Part shown: one piece after another, positions 50,430-58,047 of the stretch | Layout of the letters: each line of letters starts with the position of its first letter | Numbering within the stretch: the first letter of the stretch is position 1 | Assembly (NCBI RefSeq): GCF_020171315.1 | Contig: NZ_JAIUZP010000014.1 | Location: 1 to 64,000 of the forward strand | Direction of reading: 5' to 3' | DNA length: 64,000 nucleotides | DNA from: Pseudooceanicola nanhaiensis | GTDB lineage: Bacteria > Pseudomonadota > Alphaproteobacteria > Rhodobacterales > Rhodobacteraceae | The notes under the pieces: generated by a model | What the model saw: only the letters and a program-made list of their open reading frames with translations | Databases searched by the model: none | Told to the model about the DNA's origin: nothing | Translations under genes and position numbers: made by a program

Positions 50430-51620
50430 TCAGTCGAGCTGGTCGAGCATCTTGCGCACCGCCTGTTCCAGCTTGCGCCGGTCAATGGTGGAGAAGTCCC
50501 GATCCAGCCGCAGCTCCAGCCGCCCGTTGGCGGCGGTGCATTTCGCCCGGCCCTCGCGGCGGTCGAACTGGAAGCTGGTCTTGGCCTTACCGGAGGCCGC
50601 GGGCTTGGGCGTGGCGACCCCGGCACGGGCGGGCGGGACATGACCCTCGGCAGGCGCGGTCAGCCCGGCGAAGCGGCGCAGCACCTCCAGCTCTTCCTTG
50701 ACCGAGCGGTTGTCGAGCGGGCCGAGCGCCTCGGCGATGGCCCCGGCCAGACCCTCGACCTCCTCCAGCCGCGCGGCAAGCGCGAGGCCGAGGGCGCGGG
50801 GAATCTCAGGCGCGAATTGCAGCTGCGGACCGATGGCCGCGATCACCCGGATGAAGCTGCGGATGTAGCTGCGCTTCTGGTAGCCGGCGGACTTGAAGAG
50901 CTCGGCCACGGCCTTGTCGGCGTCGCTGGTCGCTGTCTCCGGATCGGCGGCATAATCGATCGCCAGCTGCGCCATTTCGGCAAAGGAGATGTCCTTGCGT
51001 ACGAGGTTCTCATCCACCATCCGGCGATAGAGCGCGTCGAGCCCCTCACCCTTGGGCGTGATCGCGGCGGGGATCGTGGCGTAGCTTTCGTCGCCGGTTT
51101 CCTCCAGCAGCGCGCGGTAGGCCGAGAGGCGGCGGAAGCCCTGGATCAGCTCGTAGCGGCCGCCCTCTGCCTCCTCGACCCGGATCGGGTTCGAGAGGCC
51201 AAGGGCGCGGATGGAATCGCGCAGCTCGCCCAGTTCCTCGTCCGGCCCGGCAGCACGGTCCCGGACCAGCTTGGAGGTGTGGATCGCATCCAGCGGCAGC
51301 AGGTCGACCACGAGGCCGAGTCGCTTGAGGCGGACGTGCTCATGGGCGAGGCGGTCATTCTCGGCACGGATCCGGGCCTCGACCTCGCGGCGTTCGCGGA
51401 GGCTGTCGGCGGTCTCGCCGATGGCCGTGGCCATGGGGCCGCGACGGGCGGCGCGGGGGGCCTCGGCGGGGGCGACCTTCCCCGCGGGGAAGGTCTGCGG
51501 ATCCGGCTCGGCCTTGGCCTCGGGCTCAGGGGCCGGGGCCGGTTCAGCTGCGGGCGCGGCGGAGGGGGTGCTGTCCTCCTCCGGCATGGAGATGTCGAAG
51601 ATGCGGCGTTTGCGGCTCAT
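50430..51620 (-). CDS. parB: ParB-family partition protein
   Basis: This encodes 396 aa from the ATG preceded by GGAGAG; the upstream in-frame extension overlaps parA and was rejected. Residues 1-65 are disordered and Pro/Ala/Glu-rich. Residues 95-175 are the ParB/Srx nucleotide-binding domain (VVDLLPLDAIHTSKLVRD...LSNPIRVEEAEGGRYELIQGFRRLSAYRALLEE). A helix-turn-helix region follows (VRKDISFAEMAQLAIDYAA...AVAELFKSAGYQKRSYIRSFIRVI). It should bind centromere sites and work with ParA in segregating the replicon. A palindrome copy is built into the disordered part, coding Thr43-Phe-Pro-Ala-Gly-Lys-Val49. Confidence 0.92.
   Translation of the reverse strand: MSRKRRIFDISMPEEDSTPSAAPAAEPAPAPEPEAKAEPDPQTFPAGKVAPAEAPRAARRGPMATAIGETADSLRERREVEARIRAENDRLAHEHVRLKRLGLVVDLLPLDAIHTSKLVRDRAAGPDEELGELRDSIRALGLSNPIRVEEAEGGRYELIQGFRRLSAYRALLEETGDESYATIPAAITPKGEGLDALYRRMVDENLVRKDISFAEMAQLAIDYAADPETATSDADKAVAELFKSAGYQKRSYIRSFIRVIAAIGPQLQFAPEIPRALGLALAARLEEVEGLAGAIAEALGPLDNRSVKEELEVLRRFAGLTAPAEGHVPPARAGVATPKPAASGKAKTSFQFDRREGRAKCTAANGRLELRLDRDFSTIDRRKLEQAVRKMLDQLD
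51474..51495. repeat. palindrome copy 4, inside parB (22-bp perfect dyad)
   Basis: The 22-bp dyad is in frame within parB and codes TFPAGKV (residues 43-49) in the disordered N-terminal region, where an insertion would be tolerated. It is identical in length and core to copy 1. Confidence 0.9.
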
Positions 51621-51631
51621 GGCTCTCTCCT

Positions 51632-52927
51632 TCAGACCTTGTCCCAGTTGGCGATGATGTTGTCGCGGAACTCGCCATAGGCGCGGTCGAAACTCTCCCG
51701 GGCGCGGCGCCATGTTTCGCGGGTCATGTCGCGGTAGTCGATCTCGTAGACCGAGCTGAGGAAGCGGCCGGATTGTTCGACGGCGCGGGTCATCTCGATC
51801 GGGTTCTGTGTCACATGATCCCCAAAAACCTTGCGGAAGGCCTCCAGCATCGCGCGGTGCAGGTCGTTGCCGGGCTCGTAGCGCGTCATCAAGAAGCGGA
51901 TGTCGGCGAAGGCCTTGGGCAGGGCGATCTTCCCCGCGGGGAAGTTTTCGCCGAAGCCATGGGCGAGGTCCTCGAGCGCCTCGGAGAGCTGGCCGATGAA
52001 GGAGGTCGTACTGTCGTATTCCCAGTAGCCGGGGCCGGAGGGGATGTAGAGCGCGTCGGCGGCGAAGACCGCGTTCATGGACTGGTACCCAATGGCGGGC
52101 GGGCAGTCGAAGATGATGAGGTCGTAATCGTCATCGCCGAGGCCATCGAGGTAGCGCGACACGGCGGCGAAGAAGGTCCACTCCGGGTTCAGGTGCCGGT
52201 ACTGGGCCGAGGCGAACTCGACGAAGGCGGCGTTGGCGCAGGAGGGGATGATGTCAATCGTGGACCAGGAGGTCTGCTTGATGAAATCGTGGTGGCGCAG
52301 CTCGTCGAGGCCCATGTCGCGGATCGAAGCGGGGATCTTGCGGGCGGGCAGGGCGGTGCCGCTCTCGGCCCCGACGAGGGCCGCGTTCTGGCGGTCGGTC
52401 TCGCGGATCAGGTCGCGGGCCATGATGCCCCAGACGGTGTAGTCCTCGGCCACGTCGGTGAGGCCCATGGAGTGGGAGAGCGTGGCCTGCGGGTCGAAGT
52501 CCACCAGCAGCACGCGGTAGCCGTCGAGGGCGGCGGCATGGGCGAAGTGCAGCGCGACGGTGGACTTGCCGGCGCCGCCCTTGAAGTTGGCGACCGCCGC
52601 GCGGAAGGCGCGCTTGCCGGCGGGGCGGGGCGGCATCAGGCTCTTGCGGTTGATCTTCATGCGGCGGCGCAGCTCGTTGATCTCTTCGAGCGTGTACCAG
52701 CGCTGCCGGCCCTCGGCCTCGACCTCGCCGGAGGGCAGGGAGGGATCGGCGGCGAGACGGCCGCGAAAGGTGGACTGGTTGATGCGCAGGATCAGCTCGG
52801 ACACCTCCCAGGAGGAGAAGCGGCGCAGGGTCTTGCGGCTTTCGGGGCTGAAGGTCTGCTGGCGGATCCAGCCCTGCATCTTGAGGGACTGCGCCTGCAG
52901 CTGTGCGAGGTCTTCGTGGGTGTACAT
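51632..52927 (-). CDS. parA: ParA-family partition ATPase
   Basis: This encodes 431 aa. The N-terminal region (1-105) carries a MerR/HTH-like segment (WYTLEEINELRRRMKINRKSLMPPRP), as in plasmid ParA proteins that repress their own operon. The deviant Walker A is KGGAGKST at 116-123, followed by VLLVDFDPQATLSHSMG and DYDLIIFDCPPAIGYQSMNAVFAADALYIPSGPGYWEYDSTTSF. This large type (Ia) is plasmid- or chromid-like rather than chromosomal. A palindrome copy codes Phe329-Pro-Ala-Gly-Lys333 in a likely surface loop. parB follows 11 bases later. Confidence 0.94.
   Translation of the reverse strand: MYTHEDLAQLQAQSLKMQGWIRQQTFSPESRKTLRRFSSWEVSELILRINQSTFRGRLAADPSLPSGEVEAEGRQRWYTLEEINELRRRMKINRKSLMPPRPAGKRAFRAAVANFKGGAGKSTVALHFAHAAALDGYRVLLVDFDPQATLSHSMGLTDVAEDYTVWGIMARDLIRETDRQNAALVGAESGTALPARKIPASIRDMGLDELRHHDFIKQTSWSTIDIIPSCANAAFVEFASAQYRHLNPEWTFFAAVSRYLDGLGDDDYDLIIFDCPPAIGYQSMNAVFAADALYIPSGPGYWEYDSTTSFIGQLSEALEDLAHGFGENFPAGKIALPKAFADIRFLMTRYEPGNDLHRAMLEAFRKVFGDHVTQNPIEMTRAVEQSGRFLSSVYEIDYRDMTRETWRRARESFDRAYGEFRDNIIANWDKV
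51929..51944. repeat. palindrome copy 5, inside parA (16-bp dyad)
   Basis: The exact 16-base core lies in frame within parA and codes FPAGK (residues 329-333), the same peptide as the copy in parB. It lies between two conserved stretches of ParA. Confidence 0.9.
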
Positions 52928-53033
52928 GCTCGGCCTCTGTTTATCAGGACGTAAATTGTTTCTCACTTTCGAATTACGCTGGTTTCCCGAAAAACGCAAA
53001 AGGGAAGTTCCCCCGAACAGCGTTCTGTGAGAT

Positions 53034-53049
53034 CTTCCCCGCAGGGAAG
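53034..53049. repeat. palindrome copy 6, one mismatch
   Basis: CTTCCCCGCAGGGAAG differs from the core at one base. It lies between parA and the rep gene, at the parA edge of the presumed origin region. Confidence 0.75.
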
Positions 53050-53097
53050 GCCAGGGGCCGTTAACCCCTGTGCAGCAAGGCGAATCGAATCGAGTGT

Positions 53098-53233
53098 GAT
53101 TCCCGGTGATTCCCTCCGAATCCCTGAGTCGCGCCTTGGGGATGACCCCAGATCTAGGGGGACACCACGGGGGCCTCTGCTGCATATTGGGGGACAAAAG
53201 TGCCTGATTAGGGGACACACAGGCTGTCCCCCT
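53098..53233. promoter_or_regulatory. candidate replication origin with two iteron-like series
   Basis: Within the 551-base spacer between parA and rep lie two repeat series. First, GATTCCC at 53098, GATTCCC at 53108 and GAATCCC at 53118, spaced exactly 10 bases. Second, GGGGGACA at 53157-53164 and 53189-53196, AGGGGACA at 53210-53217, and an inverted TGTCCCCC at 53225-53232. Phased short repeats next to a rep gene are typical iterons for initiator binding. The remaining spacer to 53478 has no clear gene and probably holds the rep promoter. Confidence 0.6.
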
Positions 53234-53478
53234 CTACCAATTGATACCGATTTCTTCGAAATGGTTCTGGGAAGGGCGAGTTGCTCGCTTGACAGGATCA
53301 GCCAATCGGACGCAAATAGATGCATGATCGGAATTAGCGTCGAGTTCGTAGAAAACTCTCCCCGATCAGAGGCGACACACCGGGCAGTCTTCCCAGACAG
53401 GGACCTTCCTTCCCGGCGACAACACGGAACATCACCGAAGCATCCTCAGAAGGGGATCACCGGGACAGGAGACGCGGG

Positions 53479-54165
53479 ATGCAACTTGCCCGAGCGACAG
53501 GTCGTGCGGCGGCCTCGCGTAAATACGATATTCTATCCGCGCTGATGGCGCTTGGCCTGTCGCAGGACAAGGTGGCCCAGAGACAGATCATGCGGATGAT
53601 GGCGCTGATCACCACGCGCTACAACTGGCAGCGCGACGAACTGGCCATGGGCCAGCGGGAGATCGCCCGGCTGTGGTCGGTGGACGAGCGCACGGTGAAG
53701 CGTGAAATGGCAAAGCTGCGCGGCCGCGGCTGGCTGGTGCAGAAGACACGCGGCGCGCGCGGACGGATCAGCACCTATGGCATCGACTTCGAGCGGATGC
53801 TGGAAGACACCCGCCCGGCCTGGGCGCTGATCGGCGAGGACTTCGTCCAGCGGCTCGATCCGAATGCCTCGGTCCCGGCGGGCGAGGAGACGGCGACGAA
53901 TGTCGTGCCCCTGCGCAAGGTCGTGCCCGAGGAGGGAGGATCGGTCTGGGGACAGGCGCAGGCGATCCTGCATGGCGAGGATGCCTCCACCTATGGCGCG
54001 TGGTTCCACGGGCTGACCGAGGTGGACCGCGAGGGCGGCACGATGATCCTGGCGGCGCCGTCGTCGTTCATCGCGAGCTATGTGACGACGCATCTGCGGG
54101 AGCGGCTGCGGGTGGCACTGCGGCGGGTGGACCCGACGATCTCGGATTTGCGGGTGGTGTGCTGA
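53479..54165 (+). CDS. DnaA-like plasmid replication initiator
   Basis: This encodes 228 aa from an ATG preceded by AGGAGA. Residues 25-110 look like a winged-helix DNA-binding region (RQIMRMMALITTRYNWQRDELAMGQREIARLWSVDERTVKREMAKLRGRGWLVQKTRGARGRISTYGI). Residues 155-228 resemble DnaA domain I-like sequence (VWGQAQAILHGEDASTYGAWFHGLTEVDREGGTMILAAPSSFIASYVTTHLRERLRVALRRV). This combination, lacking the AAA+ domain, is the DnaA-like replicase described for Rhodobacterales plasmids, which occurs with parAB. It should start replication at the adjacent iteron-like region. Confidence 0.85.
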   Translation: MQLARATGRAAASRKYDILSALMALGLSQDKVAQRQIMRMMALITTRYNWQRDELAMGQREIARLWSVDERTVKREMAKLRGRGWLVQKTRGARGRISTYGIDFERMLEDTRPAWALIGEDFVQRLDPNASVPAGEETATNVVPLRKVVPEEGGSVWGQAQAILHGEDASTYGAWFHGLTEVDREGGTMILAAPSSFIASYVTTHLRERLRVALRRVDPTISDLRVVC

Positions 54166-54199
54166 GGCGGGGCAGGGGGCTCCGGTTCGGCTGGATGGG

Positions 54200-54228
54200 A
54201 GCGCTCCGTTGAGGGGCGCTTTTTTCTT
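54200..54228 (+). terminator. terminator after the rep gene
   Basis: AGCGCTCC pairs with GGGGCGCT (one G-T pair) around GTTGA, followed by TTTTTCTTT. It lies 34 bases after the rep stop and 18 before copy B of the 70-bp repeat. Confidence 0.8.
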
Positions 54229-54246
54229 TGGCCTCTCTGGGGTGTT

Positions 54247-54316
54247 CCGCCCGGCCTTGGGCCGGGCTGCGCCGACCCGCCCCCATGGGGCGGCGCAAGT
54301 GCGCCACCCCGCGGGT
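54247..54316 (+). repeat. 70-bp structured direct repeat, copy B
   Basis: This is the second copy of the element at 49125-49194, in the same orientation. It keeps all three hairpin stems; the loops differ (TTG against GCA, AAGT against TGAA). It lies between the rep terminator and the end of fliI, so the pair encloses the TRIC gene, parB, parA and rep. Confidence 0.85.
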
Positions 54317-54380
54317 CAGCTCAGCCCTTCGTGGTCATGTCGGCCGGGGACACTGGTCGTGCAGTCTTTGACCGATTCCC

Positions 54381-55757
54381 TCACCCAGCCCGTTGCACGG
54401 CCGTCTGGGGTTGCGGGATTTCCACCTTCACCCCGGCGTCCAGCAGCAGCTGGTAGATATGCGCGAAGGTCTCGTCCGCGATCATCGTCTGGTGCTTCCG
54501 CTGGCTGAGGAAGCTTTCGACCGGATCGTAGAACTTGATCGCCGCGTCGATGTCCGCGTCGGAGCCCTTGCGATAGGCGCCAAGCCGGATCAGCTCTTCC
54601 ATGTCGGCGTATTTCGCGAGCGTCCGGCGCGCGGCCTGAAGCACGGCGTATTCAGCCTCGGAGTGGCAGTCGGGCAGCATCCGCGAGATGCTCTGATGCA
54701 GGTCCACGGCGGGGAAGCGGCCCCGTTCGGCGATGCGCCGGGCGAGGACGACGTGGCCGTCCATGATCCCGCGCACCGAGTCGGCCACCGGTTCGTTCAT
54801 GTCGTCGCCGTCCACGAGGACGGTGTAGATCGCGGTGATGTCGCCGGTGCCCTCGGTCCCCGGGCCCGCGCGTTCCATCAGTTGCGGCAGCTCGGCGAAA
54901 ACCGTGGGCGGGTAGCCCTTGGAGGTCGGCGGTTCGCCCCCCGAGAGGCCGATCTCGCGCTGTGCCATGGCGAAGCGGGTGACGCTGTCCATGAGCAGGA
55001 GGACCTGCAGGCCCTGATCGCGGAAGTATTCGGCCACAGCGGTGGCGGTCCAGGCGGCTTGGCGGCGCATCAGCGGCGGCTCATCCCCGGTGGAGACCAC
55101 GACGACCGAGCGCGCCATACCCTCGGGGCCGAGGTCCTCCTCGATGAAGTCCATGACCTCGCGGCCCCGTTCGCCGATCAGCCCCACGACGATCACGTCG
55201 GCATCGGCGTTGCGGGCCAGCATGGCCATCAGCGTCGATTTCCCGACGCCGGAGCCGGAGAAGACGCCCATCCGCTGACCACGGCAGAGCGGGGTGAAGA
55301 CGTCGAAGATCTTAATGCCGGTTTCGAGACGGCGCCCGACGCGGCGGCGATCGAAGGCGGGCGGGGGCCCGGCCTTGACCTTGCGGGGATGGTCGCCCTC
55401 GTGCAGCGGGCCCTTGCGGTCCACCGGTTCGCCAAGCGCGTTGATCACCCGGCCGACCCATGCGGAGTGCGGGCGGATCATCTCACCCTGCGGAGAGAAG
55501 GTAACCTCGTTCCCGGTGGTGACGCCATGCCAGGTGCCAAACGGCAGCACATGGGTGCCCTGGTCGTCGATCCCGACCACTTCGCCCAGAACCGGACCGT
55601 GGCGGCCCTGCACGATGCAGCGCTGCCCGATGCCCATGACGCGCTCAAGACCAGTCACGGTGAGGGAGAGGCCCAGGATGGCCTTGACCTCACCAACTAT
55701 TCTTGTTGCATCAAGGTTACGCGCAAACGTAGATAGTTCAGAAAACGGGGTCTGCAT
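54381..55757 (-). CDS. fliI: flagellar export ATPase FliI
   Basis: This encodes 458 aa. The Walker A is GSGVGKST (168-175), with GLIGERGREVMDFIEEDLG, VLLLMDSVTRFAMAQREIGLSGGEPPTSKGYPPTVFAELPQLMERAGPG and DGHVVLARRIAERGRFPAVDLHQSISRMLPD, the F1-beta-like FliI pattern. It energises export of rod, hook and filament proteins. It is alone on the minus strand, divergent from flgB. An octamer TATTCTTG lies within its first codons at 55698-55705. Confidence 0.97.
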   Translation of the reverse strand: MQTPFSELSTFARNLDATRIVGEVKAILGLSLTVTGLERVMGIGQRCIVQGRHGPVLGEVVGIDDQGTHVLPFGTWHGVTTGNEVTFSPQGEMIRPHSAWVGRVINALGEPVDRKGPLHEGDHPRKVKAGPPPAFDRRRVGRRLETGIKIFDVFTPLCRGQRMGVFSGSGVGKSTLMAMLARNADADVIVVGLIGERGREVMDFIEEDLGPEGMARSVVVVSTGDEPPLMRRQAAWTATAVAEYFRDQGLQVLLLMDSVTRFAMAQREIGLSGGEPPTSKGYPPTVFAELPQLMERAGPGTEGTGDITAIYTVLVDGDDMNEPVADSVRGIMDGHVVLARRIAERGRFPAVDLHQSISRMLPDCHSEAEYAVLQAARRTLAKYADMEELIRLGAYRKGSDADIDAAIKFYDPVESFLSQRKHQTMIADETFAHIYQLLLDAGVKVEIPQPQTAVQRAG

Positions 55758-55784
55758 GAGCCTTATCCCGTAGAAAAGCCGATT

Positions 55785-55801
55785 TATACATGCTATTCTT
55801 G
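55785..55801. promoter_or_regulatory. tandem octamers in the fliI-flgB spacer
   Basis: TATACATG (55785-55792) and TATTCTTG (55794-55801) read CAAGAATA-G-CATGTATA on the minus strand, two octamers offset by 9 bases. This mirrors the pair upstream of motA. The spacer is only 67 bases, so the site can affect both fliI and the flgB operon. Confidence 0.5.
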
Positions 55802-55824
55802 ATTGAGAGAAAAGGAAACAGCCT

Positions 55825-56223
55825 TTGAAACTTCAGGATATGTCATTTTTCCGGGTCGCGTCCGAGCGGATGAAGTGGCTGTCCGCGCGGCAATCCGTGA
55901 TTTCGGAGAACATCGCGAACGCCAACACGCCGAATTACAAGGCGCGTGACGTGGCGGGCTTCGACGAGGCCATGGGCCGGGCGCGGCAGTCCAGCGGCAT
56001 CGTGGTGACGGATGCGCATCACATCAGCGGCACGGCGCCCTCGGGCGGGATCCGCACCGAGGCGGACGACACCGCGTGGGAAACCGGCATGGATGGTAAC
56101 AACGTCGTGCTGGAGCAGCAGGCGATCACGGCCAACGAAGTGAGCGAAAGCTACCGGATGGCCGCGCAGCTCTACAAGAAGGGTCATGACCTGCTGACGC
56201 TGGCCGTGACCGGCATTCGTTAA
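55825..56223 (+). CDS. flgB: flagellar proximal rod protein FlgB
   Basis: This encodes 132 aa. The start is a TTG with AAAGGAA at good spacing; an ATG at 55840 is the alternative. The rod motif is SARQSVISENIANANTPNYKARDVAGFDEAMG, and the C-terminus ITANEVSESYRMAAQLYKKGHDLLTLAVTG is typical. It begins the second flagellar block's main operon flgB-C-fliE-fliQ-slt-flhA-fliR-flhB. Confidence 0.93.
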   Translation: MKLQDMSFFRVASERMKWLSARQSVISENIANANTPNYKARDVAGFDEAMGRARQSSGIVVTDAHHISGTAPSGGIRTEADDTAWETGMDGNNVVLEQQAITANEVSESYRMAAQLYKKGHDLLTLAVTGIR

Positions 56224-56234
56224 GGAGACTTGTC

Positions 56235-56645
56235 ATGGATCCCCTGAAGTCCATTGCGACCGTCTCGGCCTCGGGCATGCGCGCGCAGGGCGAGCGGCTG
56301 AAGGTCGTGTCCGAGAACGTGGCGAACGCCAACTCGCTGGGTTCTTCGCCCGGGGCGGAGCCCTACCGTCGCAAGACGATTTCCTTCGAAGAGGCCGTGG
56401 ACCGCGAGAGCGGCGTGTCGCGCGTCGAAGTGTCGGACATCGGTCGCGACATGAGCGAGTTCGAGCTGACCTACGACCCCTCGCATCCGGCAGCGGACGA
56501 GAACGGTTACGTCAAGATTTCCAACGTGAACACGGTGCTGGAGATGGCCAACATGCGCGAGGCCGCCCGCACCTACGAAGCCAACATGAACATGTTCGAG
56601 GCCGGCCGGCGGATGCGCAGCCAGATCCTCGACCTGCTGGAGTGA
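56235..56645 (+). CDS. flgC: flagellar proximal rod protein FlgC
   Basis: This encodes 136 aa. The N-terminal motif is SIATVSASGMRAQGERLKVVSENVANANS, then DPSHPAADENGYVKISNVNTVLEMANMREAARTYEANMNMFEAGRRMRSQILDLL. These are diagnostic for FlgC. A rod component placed between FlgB and FliE in the operon. Confidence 0.96.
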   Translation: MDPLKSIATVSASGMRAQGERLKVVSENVANANSLGSSPGAEPYRRKTISFEEAVDRESGVSRVEVSDIGRDMSEFELTYDPSHPAADENGYVKISNVNTVLEMANMREAARTYEANMNMFEAGRRMRSQILDLLE

Positions 56646-56651
56646 GACTAG

Positions 56652-56981
56652 ATGGTTGATACGACCCTGATTTCCTCGGCCGCGGCGCGCGGGGCCTACC
56701 AGAACTCGTTGCAGATCCATGCGGAGCGCAACGTGCTGGAGCAGGCGGGCTCGGACGAGGGCGGGACCAGCTTCGCGGATATGCTGAAGCAGGCCACCGA
56801 GAATGCCGTGGACACCGCCCGCGAGGCGGACCGCGTGACCATGGCCGGTGTGCAGGACAAGGTGGGCACGCAGGAGGTGGTCGAGGCCACGATCGCGCTG
56901 GAGAGCACGGTGAAGACCGCCGTGGCCGTGCGCGACAAGCTGGTCGATGCCTACCGCGACATCATGAACATGCCGCTGTAA
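56652..56981 (+). CDS. fliE: flagellar hook-basal body protein FliE
   Basis: This encodes 109 aa. The family end is FADMLKQATENAVDTAREADRVTMAGVQDKVGTQEVVEATIALESTVKTAVAVRDKLVDAYRDIMNMPL. FliE joins the MS ring and export gate to the rod. It follows flgC by 6 bases. Confidence 0.95.
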   Translation: MVDTTLISSAAARGAYQNSLQIHAERNVLEQAGSDEGGTSFADMLKQATENAVDTAREADRVTMAGVQDKVGTQEVVEATIALESTVKTAVAVRDKLVDAYRDIMNMPL

Positions 56982-57003
56982 CGCGGCCGGGCTGGGGGCG
57001 GAC

Positions 57004-57273
57004 GTGACCGAGGGCGATACCTACGACATCCTGTCGGAGATGTTCCTGACGGTGCTGTATGGCGCCGCCCCGGTCATGATCGTCGCCCTGCTGGTGGGTC
57101 TTGGCATCGCCTTCTTCCAGGCACTGACCCAGATCCAGGAGATGACGCTGACCTTCGTGCCGAAGATCGCCGCGATCATCATCACGCTGCTGGCGGCGAC
57201 GCCCTTCATCTACAACGTGCTGCTGCGCTTTTCGGACCGGATCTTTGACCTGATCGTCAGCGGGGGCCTGTGA
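57004..57273 (+). CDS. fliQ: flagellar export gate protein FliQ
   Basis: This encodes 89 aa from a GTG. Two membrane hairpin helices (LTVLYGAAPVMIVALLVGLGIAFFQALTQIQEMTLTFVPKIAAIIITLLAATPFIYNVLLRF) match FliQ. It forms the export channel with FliP and FliR. The stop overlaps the transglycosylase start (GTGA). Confidence 0.95.
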   Translation: MTEGDTYDILSEMFLTVLYGAAPVMIVALLVGLGIAFFQALTQIQEMTLTFVPKIAAIIITLLAATPFIYNVLLRFSDRIFDLIVSGGL

Positions 57274-58046
57274 AGGTCCGGGCGCTCCTTGCCGCGGTTG
57301 CGGCGGTTCTGGCCGTGCCTGCGCTTGCAGGCGACGGCTGGTCCGGTTTCTACACCCCGACGGAGCGCCCGCGTCAGCGGATGGAGGCGGTGGTCGAGGA
57401 TACCGGCGTCTGCGTGCGCGAGATCCTGAAGGCACAGCTGCGCCACGGCATCCCGGAAAACATCCTGCTGGGCATCGGCCTGCAGGAGGCGGGGCTGCGG
57501 CGCGACGGGCATTTCACGGTCTGGCCCTGGGCGGTGAACGCGGAAGGCACCGGCCGCGTGTTCAGCAGCCGCAACGAGGCGCTGAACTGGGTCGCGGACC
57601 AGAAGCGTCAGGGCGTGAAATCCATCGACGTGGGCTGCATGCAGATCAACCTGCACTGGCACCCCGATGCCTTCCGCAGCCCGGCCGAGGGCTTCGACCC
57701 GGCCACCAACGTGGACTATGCCGCCCGGTTCCTGAAGTCGCTTTACGACAAGACCGGCGACTGGGTGACGGCGGCGGGGTCCTACCATTCCTTCACCCCG
57801 GCCAAGCGCGAGATCTACCTGACCTCGCTGCGGCGCAACGTGACCGTGGCCAACGAGCGGATCGCGGAGTTCCGCGCCATGGCCGCCGGGACCGACATCC
57901 AGCTGGCCGAGGCGACCCCGGCCCCCGCGCCGGTGCAGGCCGGGGCCTTCTGGTCCGGGCAGATGACGAAAGGGGAGGGGCGCTGGACGCTGTATTCCTC
58001 GCGCGAGATGCAGCCCATCCTGCCCAACTTCGAGGCCATGTTCTGA
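57270..58046 (+). CDS. flagellar-cluster lytic transglycosylase
   Basis: This encodes 258 aa from a GTG coupled to fliQ. The signal peptide is KVRALLAAVAAVLAVPALA. The SLT domain is at 45-185 (REILKAQLRHGIPENILLGIGLQEAGLRRDG with the catalytic Glu, SIDVGCMQINLHWHPDAF, NVDYAARFLKSLYDKTGDWVTAAGSYHS). It should cut peptidoglycan to let the rod through, replacing the muramidase domain that FlgJ here lacks. A comparable enzyme (SltF) is known in Rhodobacter sphaeroides. The last 60 residues are a non-catalytic tail. Confidence 0.9.
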   Translation: MKVRALLAAVAAVLAVPALAGDGWSGFYTPTERPRQRMEAVVEDTGVCVREILKAQLRHGIPENILLGIGLQEAGLRRDGHFTVWPWAVNAEGTGRVFSSRNEALNWVADQKRQGVKSIDVGCMQINLHWHPDAFRSPAEGFDPATNVDYAARFLKSLYDKTGDWVTAAGSYHSFTPAKREIYLTSLRRNVTVANERIAEFRAMAAGTDIQLAEATPAPAPVQAGAFWSGQMTKGEGRWTLYSSREMQPILPNFEAMF

Positions 58047-58047
58047 G

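Noticed and set aside
50430-53233. Canonical chromosomal parS (TGTTTCACGTGAAACA)
   Set aside because: No match was seen in the par region; the CTTCCCCGCGGGGAAG palindrome is the only clear candidate site.
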